DNA of 22,016 nucleotides from JAFGKM01 sp964413825 (GTDB lineage Bacteria; Ratteibacteria; UBA8468; B48-G9; JAFGKM01), in assembly GCA_964413825.1 (NCBI GenBank), contig CAYPTS010000028.1, positions 1 to 22,016 on the forward strand. The letters run 5' to 3'. Under the pieces are notes generated by a model. It did no database searches. It saw only the letters and a program-made list of their open reading frames with translations, and was not told the DNA's origin. The position numbers and the translations under genes are program-made. Position 1 is the stretch's first letter. Every line of letters starts with the position of its first letter. Shown here piece after piece: positions 1 to 6,809 of this stretch.

Positions 1-17
1 GGGAAGCATAATTCCGT

Positions 18-46
18 TTGACAATGCATTTGTATTTTGATAATAT
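18..46 (+). promoter_or_regulatory. Candidate promoter upstream of the CE7 esterase gene
   Basis: A perfect -35 TTGACA is at 18-23. The -10 is either TAATAT at 41-46 (17-bp spacer) or GATAAT at 39-44 (15-bp spacer). The mRNA would have a leader of about 100 nt before the ATG at 152. The exact -10 is ambiguous. Confidence 0.55.
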
Positions 47-66
47 ACGTTTTTTTCTAAACCATA

Positions 67-118
67 AACCCCTCGCTGCACAAAAAACAGGGGTTAGGGA
101 CTCGGGATTAGGTGTTCC
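67..118 (+). repeat. Hairpin and G-rich degenerate repeat in the esterase leader
   Basis: AACCCCT (67-73) pairs with AGGGGTT (89-95) across a 15-nt loop. It runs into a G-rich tract of GGGGTTAGGG / CGGGATTAGG units. The same kind of unit recurs at 1421-1499, before secA. A leader stem-loop could affect expression, but the tract is more simply a remnant of a dispersed G-rich repeat. Confidence 0.4.
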
Positions 119-151
119 CCTTAAAGGAAAACGGGGGCAAAGGAGGATTAC

Positions 152-1111
152 ATGCCGATAGTCGATATGTCTCTCGAGCAGTTGAAAAAGTATCAGGGGG
201 TCAATCCCCGTCCTGATGATTTTGACGAATACTGGGACAAAGGACTGAATGAGATGCATTCCCTTGACCCTGAGGTGAAACTGGTGCCGCGCAAGAGCGA
301 AGCGAATTTCGTTGAGTGTTTTGACCTGTATTTCACCGGAGTGGGGGGCGCACGGATACACGCCAAATACATGCGCCCCAAAAAGTCCCCTGCAAAACAT
401 CCCGCGGTAGTGATGCTGCACGGATATTCCGGCAACGGCGGGGAATGGGTTGAAAAATACGGATATGTCGCGCAGGGATTTTCCTTCTTTGCTCTCGACT
501 GCAGAGGACAGGGCGGCCAGTCGGAAGACAGGGGAGGCGTTAAAGGCAATACTTTCCACGGCCATATAATACGCGGACTGGACGACGCTCCCGAAAAACT
601 GCTTTTCCGCTCAATCTTTCTTGACTGCGCACAGATAGCAGGCATTGCGATGGCAATGCCGGAGGTGGACGGCGCACGCGTAGGAGCCTTCGGCGGCTCC
701 CAGGGAGGCGGGCTGACGCTGGCATGTGCGGCGCTTGAACCGCGAATAAAAAGAGCCGCTCCGCTACACCCGTTCCTGTGCGACTATAAAAGGGTTTGGG
801 ATATGGACCTTGCCGCAGGCGCTTATGGGGAACTGAAAACGTTTTTCCGGGTGTTTGACCCGCTTCATCTGCGGGAAAAAGAAATTTTTACCCGGCTGGG
901 ATACATTGACGTGCAGTATCTGGCGCCCCGCATAAAAGCGGAAATCCTTCTGGGAACAGGTCTCATGGATACGACATGCCCGCCGTCCACGCAGTTCGCC
1001 GCCTATAACAAGATACGGTCAAAGAAACATTTGTCCATCTATCCGGATTTCGGACACGAGGGGCTGCCCGGATTCAGTGACGCAACATTTGAGTTTCTGT
1101 GCGGATTGTGA
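152..1111 (+). CDS. axe: CE7-family acetyl esterase (acetylxylan esterase / cephalosporin-C deacetylase)
   Basis: This is an alpha/beta-hydrolase of carbohydrate esterase family 7, which removes acetyl groups from short acetylated xylo-oligosaccharides and related small substrates. The 319-residue length is typical of the family. All signature motifs are visible: RGQ at 118-120, GGSQGG at 181-186 with nucleophile Ser183, Asp273 in the LMDTTCPP segment, and His302 in FGHEG. These match the catalytic triad spacing of characterised members. No signal peptide is seen, so it probably acts in the cytoplasm on imported oligosaccharides. The start is well placed, with AGGAGG seven bases before the ATG. 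It is a single-gene unit with its own promoter and has no other carbohydrate genes beside it. The exact substrate cannot be told from sequence. Confidence 0.92.
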   Translation: MPIVDMSLEQLKKYQGVNPRPDDFDEYWDKGLNEMHSLDPEVKLVPRKSEANFVECFDLYFTGVGGARIHAKYMRPKKSPAKHPAVVMLHGYSGNGGEWVEKYGYVAQGFSFFALDCRGQGGQSEDRGGVKGNTFHGHIIRGLDDAPEKLLFRSIFLDCAQIAGIAMAMPEVDGARVGAFGGSQGGGLTLACAALEPRIKRAAPLHPFLCDYKRVWDMDLAAGAYGELKTFFRVFDPLHLREKEIFTRLGYIDVQYLAPRIKAEILLGTGLMDTTCPPSTQFAAYNKIRSKKHLSIYPDFGHEGLPGFSDATFEFLCGL

Positions 1112-1126
1112 AAAACCTGTGGAAAA
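1107..1126 (-). promoter_or_regulatory. Pair of DnaA boxes, 11-bp spaced, at the end of the esterase gene
   Basis: TGTGAAAAA (1107-1115) and TGTGGAAAA (1118-1126) are the complements of TTTTTCACA and TTTTCCACA. Both fit the TTWTNCACA consensus exactly. They start 11 bp apart, in the same orientation as the array before dnaA, and overlap the esterase stop codon. They lie just upstream of a TTGACA promoter, so DnaA control of the tRNA-Phe/secA unit is conceivable. Confidence 0.5.
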
Positions 1127-1144
1127 CTCTTCCTGCGATAATTG

Positions 1145-1173
1145 TTGACAGGAGAAAAAGTTTCTGGTATCCT
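1145..1173 (+). promoter_or_regulatory. Candidate promoter for the tRNA-Phe / secA unit
   Basis: TTGACA at 1145-1150 and TATCCT at 1168-1173 are separated by exactly 17 bp. A second possible -10 (perfect TATAAT, 1207-1212) lies at the left edge of the palindromic element but has only a weak -35. Either would read through the palindrome into tRNA-Phe and then secA. Confidence 0.55.
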
Positions 1174-1210
1174 TATCTCTGGTTTTGGAGAATGTGTCAT
1201 CCGTCGTATA

Positions 1211-1338
1211 ATAATACCGGTTGAGTTCGCCAGAGAGCAAGGCGGCAAGGAGAAAGCAAGGAGGCGTACTATGGTACGCCGCACGATGCTGACGACGCAG
1301 CCAACAAAGCTCTCTGGATGAAATCATGCCGGTATTTT
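1211..1338. repeat. 128-bp nested palindromic element (MITE-like) abutting tRNA-Phe
   Basis: Three nested arm pairs are visible. AATACCGG (1213-1220) pairs with CCGGTATT (1329-1336). CCAGAGAGC (1230-1238) pairs with GCTCTCTGG (1309-1317). GGCGTAC (1263-1269) pairs with GTACGCC (1274-1280) around a 4-nt loop. The stretches between the arms do not pair. No convincing open reading frame is present. The architecture fits a non-autonomous dispersed element. No target-site duplication could be fixed with confidence. Confidence 0.7.
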
Positions 1339-1340
1339 GA

Positions 1341-1412
1341 GCCGGGGTAGCTCATTGGTAGAGCGCAGCCCTGAAAAGGCTGGCGTAGGCAGTCCGATTC
1401 TGCCCCCCGGCA
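1341..1412 (+). tRNA. tRNA-Phe (anticodon GAA)
   Basis: A 72-nt cloverleaf can be drawn. The acceptor GCCGGGG/CCCCGGC has discriminator A at 1412. The D stem is GCTC/GAGC. The anticodon stem CAGCC/GGCTG has loop CTGAAAA, giving GAA. The T stem is GGCAG/CTGCC. CCA is not encoded. Three normally conserved positions deviate: T-loop TCCGATT (C instead of U at 55), U at 15 instead of a purine, and A at 48 instead of a pyrimidine. The last two would form a swapped 15-48 pair. It is probably functional, since all stems pair perfectly, but atypical. Confidence 0.85.
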
Positions 1413-1420
1413 CTCTACAG

Positions 1421-1499
1421 ATGGGGATTAGCGGTTTGGGATTCGGGACAACATAATTTATGCCCTGAATTCCTAAATCCTGACCCCGAACCCCGATTT
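1421..1499. repeat. G-rich repeat with an inverted C-rich copy, upstream of secA
   Basis: GGGATTAGCGG..GGGATTCGGG on the left is followed, after an AT-rich spacer, by CCTAAATCCTGACCCCGAACCCCG, a degenerate inverted copy. The same unit type is in the esterase leader (89-118). It sits between tRNA-Phe and the secA ribosome site and could form an imperfect stem-loop. No gene is seen here. Confidence 0.45.
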
Positions 1500-1519
1500 T
1501 AATTGGAGGTGCTTTTCCG

Positions 1520-4500
1520 GTGCAATATTACGAACAACTCTTTTCCGATTTCAAGTCCCTGAACCCCGGCACAAAATACTTCGTCAACCGCCTGTTCAAC
1601 AGAGATAAATGTCTCATCATGCAGGAGATGCTCTCTTTGCTGAAAGGGGTCAATGGCACAGAAGAAGAGGTCAAGGCGCTGACAAAGGAAGAGATGCGCT
1701 CCCGGACGCAAGCCGTCAGAAAAAGAATTCGCGGGGGAGAGCCCGCCGACAATTTTCTGGTGGAGTCCTTCGCTCTCGCAAGGGAAGCGGCGAGAAGAAC
1801 CCTTAACATGCGCCATTTCGACGTGCAGATACTCGGGGGAATGGTTCTGCACAAGGGAAAGATAGCGGAAATGACCACCGGCGAGGGAAAAACCCTTGTC
1901 GCCACCCTGCCTCTTTTTCTTAACGCCCTTGAAGGGAAAGGCTGCCACCTTGTAACCGTAAACGACTACCTTGCCAAGAGAGATACCCAGTGGATGGGCG
2001 CAATCTACGACTATCTCGGACTGACCACCGGATGCATCATATCCTGGAAAGATGCAAAAGGGCCATACTCGGCATCCGCATTCGTTTTCGACCCCGCATA
2101 CCTGCCCGCGGACTCGAGATTCTTATACCTGCGGCCTGCGGAAAGAAAAGATGCCTACAACTGCGACATCACCTACGGAGTCGGAAGCGAATTCGGGTTT
2201 GACTATCTGCGGGACAACATGTCGGTGCGCAAAGAATCCCAGGTGCAGAGAGAACTGAACTACGCCATCATAGACGAGGTGGACTCCATACTTATAGACG
2301 AGGCGCGCACGCCGCTTATTATCTCCGGTCCCGCTGAAGAAACTACTCAGTTGTATTACGAAATAGACCGTCTGGTCAGAAAACTGAACAAAGATGCCGA
2401 CTTCACGCTGGACGAGGAAGGCCAGTCCGCCGCCCTTACAGACGAGGGAATCCACAAGTGCGAACGGCTGATGGGCATCCAGAACCTTTACGACGGGTCC
2501 AACACCGAGCGGGTGCACCACATCAACCAGGCGCTCAGGGCGCATAACTTCTTCAAAAGGGACAAGGAATACATCGTCAAAGAAGGACAGGTTGTGATAG
2601 TGGACGAGTTTACCGGGCGGATTATGCCCGGCAGGCGCTGGAGCGACGGACTGCACCAGGCGATAGAAGCGAAAGAAGGCGTAAAGATTGAAAGGGAAAA
2701 CCAGACCCTTGCGACCATCTCGTTCCAGAACTACTTTAAGCTGTACGGAAAAATCGCCGGCATGACGGGAACCGCTCTCACCGAAGCGGTGGAATTCAAG
2801 GAAATCTACAACACCGACGTAATGGCTCTGCCGACAAACAAGCAACTCCGGCGCACAGAACACGACGACGAAATCTATAGGACAGAACAGGAAAAATTCA
2901 ACGCCGTCACCGCGGAAATAGAAGAGATTTACAAGACGGGGCGCCCCGTTCTGGTAGGAACCATCTCCATAGAAAAAGCGGAGAAACTTAGCAGGTTTTT
3001 AAGCAGAAAAAGCATCCCTCACAAGGTTCTTCACGGGAAAAACCATGAAGCGGAAGCCGCCATTATCGCGCAGGCGGGACGTCCGAAAGCCGTCACCATC
3101 GCAACCCAGATGGCAGGCAGGGGCGTTGACATCATCCTTGGCGGCAATCCCGAAATCCTCGCGAGGGAAGAGACCATCAGGGTAATCTGGTCGCGCAAAA
3201 GAACCGGTTCAGGGGACAAAAACAAACAGCAGGAGTTTGCGGAAGCGCTTGCGGAGATAGAAAACTCCTATAAAAACCGACTGTCTGAAGCGGAACGCTC
3301 CCACAAAGAGAAACTTTCATCCATCCGTTCCCTGCTGAATGAAAAGGAATCCGTCTTTTTCGCCCTCGATAGAAAGGCAAACGACCTGTTTGAAAAGACG
3401 GTCTTTTACAAAAACAGCGCCGGCGCTTACGAAAAATACGAATCCCGCCTGTTGAAACTGAAGGAAATACACGACAGCGCGTCCGCGGACCTCGCTGAAG
3501 CGCAGAACACATTTAAAGACAAACCGGAACGACTGAAAGATTTCAAAGAAGCGGCGGGCAGGACGTACAGGGACTACCTTGCCTTCAGGAATTCCCTTAG
3601 AGAACGGTTCGGCATCGTTGCGGACGAAGACGTTGAGGAAACGAGAAACAAGCTGACGGAACTTCTAAACAGTTCGGAGGCGGACTCCACCGAAGGCAGA
3701 AAAAAAATCCTGCACCTTCTGGACCGGTACAAAAATTCCGTAAACAGGCTGTTCGACGTTCTTGAATTGTCTTTTACCGACAGGTTTGCATCTGACGGAG
3801 AACCGGACTTTTTTGTGAAAATGCGGAAAAGAACCGCCGGCTATCTTGAATGCATTCAGGACACCGCCGGCCGCATCGGCGCAAGCAGGGAAGCGCTGAC
3901 GGATGTTTTGAGAGATTTCAGGGAAAAAGAGAGTCGCCTGTACAACCCTTTTCTCGACGCGCGGAAATCTGTGGAAAAACGCATCAAGTCCGCCATACTT
4001 GAAGAAGACTATGTCTCCGCCGAAAAACAATACAAGCAACTGCTCGAAGAGTACGAAAAGGAGCACGCAAAATATGACGCGGACCTGTCCAAGGCGCGCG
4101 AAGAGTACGAAAACAACAGGAGCCGATACGAGGAAGAATGGCAGAAGGCGCGCGAAGAACTTGAAAAAACGCCTGAAGAGTTTAAAGAGGTTTATGAACA
4201 ACTTCTCGAGAAATACACCTCTCCATGGAGAGAAGAACACGAGAAGGTTGCCGCGGCTGGAGGCCTTCACGTCATAGGCAGTGAAAGGTACGAGGCGCGC
4301 CGCATAGACAACCAGTTGAAGGGGCGCGCAGGCAGACAGGGCGACCCGGGCTCTTCAAAGTTCCACCTGTCGCTGGACGACGACCTGTTGAGGATTTTCG
4401 GCGCAAAGGACCGCATGGCAGGCATCATGGGACACCTGCCCGAAGGCGAGACAATCAAACATCCGCTCATTACAAAAATGATTAACAACGCCCAGAAGAA

Positions 4501-5377
4501 GGTGGAGGCGCGGAATTTCGAGATACGGAAGCAACTCCTTGAGTTCGACAACGTGCTGAATGAACAGAGAAAAATAATCTACGCCATAAGGCAGGACATC
4601 CTTGAAGGCAAAAACATAGACACATACATCCGGGAGTTCATGGAAGAAACGGTAGATGACGGGTTTGAGGAATTCATGAACCTTCAGGTAAAACCGTTCA
4701 TGTGGAACATGGAACATTTTAAACTTCTGATTTCAAACACGTTCGGAATAGAAGCGGACCTGCCTCCGGCGGAAACGATACAAAACCCTGCCTACTGGAG
4801 GGACAACCTTAAAAACGCCCTGTTGAAACAGGTCAACGATGTTTACGGAGCAAAGAAGCAGGAAGCAGGTCAGTACCTTGCGGAGATACAGAAAATCATC
4901 ATGCTGCAGGCGATAGACAACCGGTGGAAAGCACACCTGCGGGTAATTGACGAACTGCGCGAAGGAATCAGTTTAAGGGCGTATGCGCAGAGAGACCCCC
5001 TTTTGGCATATAAGCACGAAGGGTATGAAGCGTTTCAGGCAATGCTGTCTTTTGTAAAAAAAGAGATTCTTTCTTACCTGTTCAGGGTCCAGATAAAGGA
5101 AGGACCTCCGCCCGCAAAAACAGGACAGCCCCAGCCGGCAGCGGTAACCTACAGCCATAAAACATTTGACCAGTTTGATACCGCATCGGCAGGGCAAAAA
5201 CCAACGGAAGCGGCGCCTCCGGTTATAGCTCCGGAAATGCAGCAAAGCAGAATGGGGCCCCTTCCTGTACCGGCGCCCATACAGCCTGTCGAAAACAAAG
5301 AAAAAGTAGGGCGAAACGACCCCTGCCCGTGCGGTAGCGGCAAGAAATATAAAAAATGCTGTGGACGAAACACCTGA
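1520..5377 (+). CDS. secA: Preprotein translocase ATPase SecA with a giant NBD2 insertion
   Basis: SecA is the cytosolic motor that pushes unfolded preproteins through SecYEG. The GTG start at 1520 follows GGAGGT (1504-1509) with good spacing. Recognisable elements in order: Walker A GEGKT (121-125), DEVD box (252-255) with IDEARTPLIISG, the GRGVDIILGG helicase motif (533-542), GGLHVIG (from 914), GRAGRQGDPGSS (935-946), the scaffold/wing region, and a C-terminal zinc SEC-C motif (Cys1269, 1271, 1280, 1281). Length is 1285 residues versus about 800-950 in common SecAs. Most of the excess lies at about 546-913, a highly charged Glu/Lys/Arg-rich, probably coiled-coil insertion in NBD2. A smaller extra segment sits near residues 175-205. 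All ATPase motifs are intact, so it should be active. The stop is followed within 48 bp by dnaA. Confidence 0.97.
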   Translation: MQYYEQLFSDFKSLNPGTKYFVNRLFNRDKCLIMQEMLSLLKGVNGTEEEVKALTKEEMRSRTQAVRKRIRGGEPADNFLVESFALAREAARRTLNMRHFDVQILGGMVLHKGKIAEMTTGEGKTLVATLPLFLNALEGKGCHLVTVNDYLAKRDTQWMGAIYDYLGLTTGCIISWKDAKGPYSASAFVFDPAYLPADSRFLYLRPAERKDAYNCDITYGVGSEFGFDYLRDNMSVRKESQVQRELNYAIIDEVDSILIDEARTPLIISGPAEETTQLYYEIDRLVRKLNKDADFTLDEEGQSAALTDEGIHKCERLMGIQNLYDGSNTERVHHINQALRAHNFFKRDKEYIVKEGQVVIVDEFTGRIMPGRRWSDGLHQAIEAKEGVKIERENQTLATISFQNYFKLYGKIAGMTGTALTEAVEFKEIYNTDVMALPTNKQLRRTEHDDEIYRTEQEKFNAVTAEIEEIYKTGRPVLVGTISIEKAEKLSRFLSRKSIPHKVLHGKNHEAEAAIIAQAGRPKAVTIATQMAGRGVDIILGGNPEILAREETIRVIWSRKRTGSGDKNKQQEFAEALAEIENSYKNRLSEAERSHKEKLSSIRSLLNEKESVFFALDRKANDLFEKTVFYKNSAGAYEKYESRLLKLKEIHDSASADLAEAQNTFKDKPERLKDFKEAAGRTYRDYLAFRNSLRERFGIVADEDVEETRNKLTELLNSSEADSTEGRKKILHLLDRYKNSVNRLFDVLELSFTDRFASDGEPDFFVKMRKRTAGYLECIQDTAGRIGASREALTDVLRDFREKESRLYNPFLDARKSVEKRIKSAILEEDYVSAEKQYKQLLEEYEKEHAKYDADLSKAREEYENNRSRYEEEWQKAREELEKTPEEFKEVYEQLLEKYTSPWREEHEKVAAAGGLHVIGSERYEARRIDNQLKGRAGRQGDPGSSKFHLSLDDDLLRIFGAKDRMAGIMGHLPEGETIKHPLITKMINNAQKKVEARNFEIRKQLLEFDNVLNEQRKIIYAIRQDILEGKNIDTYIREFMEETVDDGFEEFMNLQVKPFMWNMEHFKLLISNTFGIEADLPPAETIQNPAYWRDNLKNALLKQVNDVYGAKKQEAGQYLAEIQKIIMLQAIDNRWKAHLRVIDELREGISLRAYAQRDPLLAYKHEGYEAFQAMLSFVKKEILSYLFRVQIKEGPPPAKTGQPQPAAVTYSHKTFDQFDTASAGQKPTEAAPPVIAPEMQQSRMGPLPVPAPIQPVENKEKVGRNDPCPCGSGKKYKKCCGRNT

Positions 5378-5391
5378 AAAAGGTTAAGATA

Positions 5392-5422
5392 TGTGTATAA
5401 CCTGTGGATATCTTGTGTAAAA
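5392..5422 (-). promoter_or_regulatory. Array of three DnaA boxes before dnaA, 11-bp period
   Basis: TGTGTATAA (5392-5400), TGTGGATAT (5403-5411) and TGTGTAAAA (5414-5422) begin exactly 11 bp apart and point the same way. The first and third match the complement of TTWTNCACA perfectly; the second has one mismatch. The array lies between the secA stop and the dnaA ATG at 5426. It could be the upstream part of the origin and/or an autoregulatory site for dnaA. Confidence 0.75.
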
Positions 5423-5425
5423 AAC

Positions 5426-6712
5426 ATGGAAAGAGCGTGGAAAGACACCCTTGAAAGGGTTGAAAAAAGACTGAACAACTCGAGGGCTTTTGATATATGG
5501 ATAAAACCCGTCAGGTTCAGGGAGGCGGACGGGCATGTATTGAAACTTGAAGTACCGAACATGACGTTTGAACGCGGCTTCGTCCCTTTTATGGATGTGA
5601 TAAAAGAGGAGTTTTTCAATACGGCTGGCTGGCAGCCGGACATAGAACTCCTTTACAGCGGAACGGAAGAGAAAAAGTCCGTAAAAATCCATAGCTTTGC
5701 CAATTTTAACCCGGGCTACACATTCGACAACTTCGTGGTGGGCTCGGGCAACCGGCTTGCCCACGCCGCGGCCCTCGCAGTCGCGCAGTCGCCGGGCATC
5801 GCATACAACCCGCTGTTTTTATATGGCGGATTCGGACTGGGCAAAACCCACCTCATGCAGGCAATCGGGCAGTTTGTAACAGCCAGAGACGAGGTCAGCA
5901 TCATATACATACCGGCAGAGGTATATTTGAATGAATTTATACAGAGTATAAAAAATAAAACAACGCAGGTTTTCAGGCAGAAGTTCAGAAAAATCGATTT
6001 TCTCCTTATAGACGACATTCACTTTATTGCGGGTAAAGAAGGCACACAGGAAGAATTTTTCCACACATTTAACTTTTTATACGACCAGAGAAAACAGATT
6101 ATTCTTTCAAGCGACAGGCCGCCGAATGAAATCTCTTTTCTTGAAAAACGCCTCATCTCAAGGTTTGAATGGGGACTGGTAGCGGACATACAGCCGCCGG
6201 ACTTTGAAACACGCGTTGCGATACTGAAAAAGAAATGTGAAACGAGAAATATTAACGTGAATGATGATATAATATTTTACATTGCGGAGAATGTACAGGA
6301 TAATGTAAGGATGCTTGAAGGAGTATTAAATAGAATTTTTGCACTATCCAGTCTTTTAAACAGGGATATAGATAAAAAATTGATAAATGAAATAATGGAT
6401 GGAGAGTATTACAAAAAAAAGGTTATAATCAACCTTGACATCATAACGTCATCCGTATGTGAATATTTTAAAATAAAAGAAGAAGAATTGATGAGTAAGA
6501 GCAGGTTGAAGAATGTTTTAATGCCGCGGCAGATAGCAATGTTTTTAAGTAGGGAACTTACAAATAATTCCCTTCATTCAATTGCGGTTAAATTTGGCGG
6601 AAAAGACCATACAACGGTATTATATGCCCATAAAAAGATAAAAAACTTATATAATAACGATGAATATGTAAAGGGTGTAATTGATGAGATAAAAAAAGGG
6701 ATAGAAAGATAG
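5426..6712 (+). CDS. dnaA: Chromosomal replication initiator DnaA
   Basis: This AAA+ protein binds DnaA boxes and opens the origin. Counting from the ATG at 5426 (428 residues): the N-terminal helicase-interaction domain (WKDTLERVEKRL, then FDIWIKP), a short linker, the AAA+ core with Walker A GGFGLGKT (134-141) and Walker B LLIDDIH, and a C-terminal DNA-binding domain with the GGKDHTTVLYAHK signature. An in-frame GTG at 5393 would add 11 residues, but that segment coincides with the DnaA-box array and the family normally begins near the WKDTL helix. Neither start has a good ribosome site, so the choice is tentative. Translation may be coupled to secA. Base composition turns clearly AT-rich in the last third of the gene. 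Confidence 0.96.
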   Translation: MERAWKDTLERVEKRLNNSRAFDIWIKPVRFREADGHVLKLEVPNMTFERGFVPFMDVIKEEFFNTAGWQPDIELLYSGTEEKKSVKIHSFANFNPGYTFDNFVVGSGNRLAHAAALAVAQSPGIAYNPLFLYGGFGLGKTHLMQAIGQFVTARDEVSIIYIPAEVYLNEFIQSIKNKTTQVFRQKFRKIDFLLIDDIHFIAGKEGTQEEFFHTFNFLYDQRKQIILSSDRPPNEISFLEKRLISRFEWGLVADIQPPDFETRVAILKKKCETRNINVNDDIIFYIAENVQDNVRMLEGVLNRIFALSSLLNRDIDKKLINEIMDGEYYKKKVIINLDIITSSVCEYFKIKEEELMSKSRLKNVLMPRQIAMFLSRELTNNSLHSIAVKFGGKDHTTVLYAHKKIKNLYNNDEYVKGVIDEIKKGIER

Positions 6713-6809
6713 GTTTTCACATTTTATACACAATGTAAATATTTAATAGATATAGTCTTACAAAAACTTTCAACAAAAAAAACCTACATTAATACGACGG
6801 AGGATTAAT
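6713..6809 (+). other. Candidate oriC / DNA-unwinding region between dnaA and dnaN
   Basis: GTTTTCACA (6713-6721, one mismatch) and a perfect TTATACACA (6724-6732) again start 11 bp apart. They are oriented opposite to the array upstream of dnaA. An AT-rich stretch (about 6733-6800, including AATATTTAATAGATATAG) follows and could be the unwinding element. Boxes on both sides of dnaA with an AT-rich side downstream resemble the bipartite origins known from Bacillus and Helicobacter. The tract is short, so it may be only part of the origin. Confidence 0.55.

Noticed and set aside
1211..1500. CRISPR array or tandem repeat
   Set aside because: Repeats here are inverted arms and degenerate G-rich units without regular unique spacers. 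No CRISPR-like array was seen anywhere in the window.
2123..2863. Long - strand open frame (246 codons) inside secA
   Set aside because: It is antisense to conserved SecA ATPase motifs, with low-complexity hydrophobic composition typical of shadow frames.
3970..3978. Single TGTGGAAAA DnaA-box match inside secA (and another at 6849 in dnaN)
   Set aside because: Isolated matches without the 11-bp partner are expected by chance; I did not call them as sites.
5393..5425. GTG start at 5393 adding 11 residues to DnaA
   Set aside because: The segment coincides exactly with the 11-bp DnaA-box array, and DnaA proteins normally begin close to the WKDTL helix. I kept the ATG at 5426, though neither start has a strong ribosome site.
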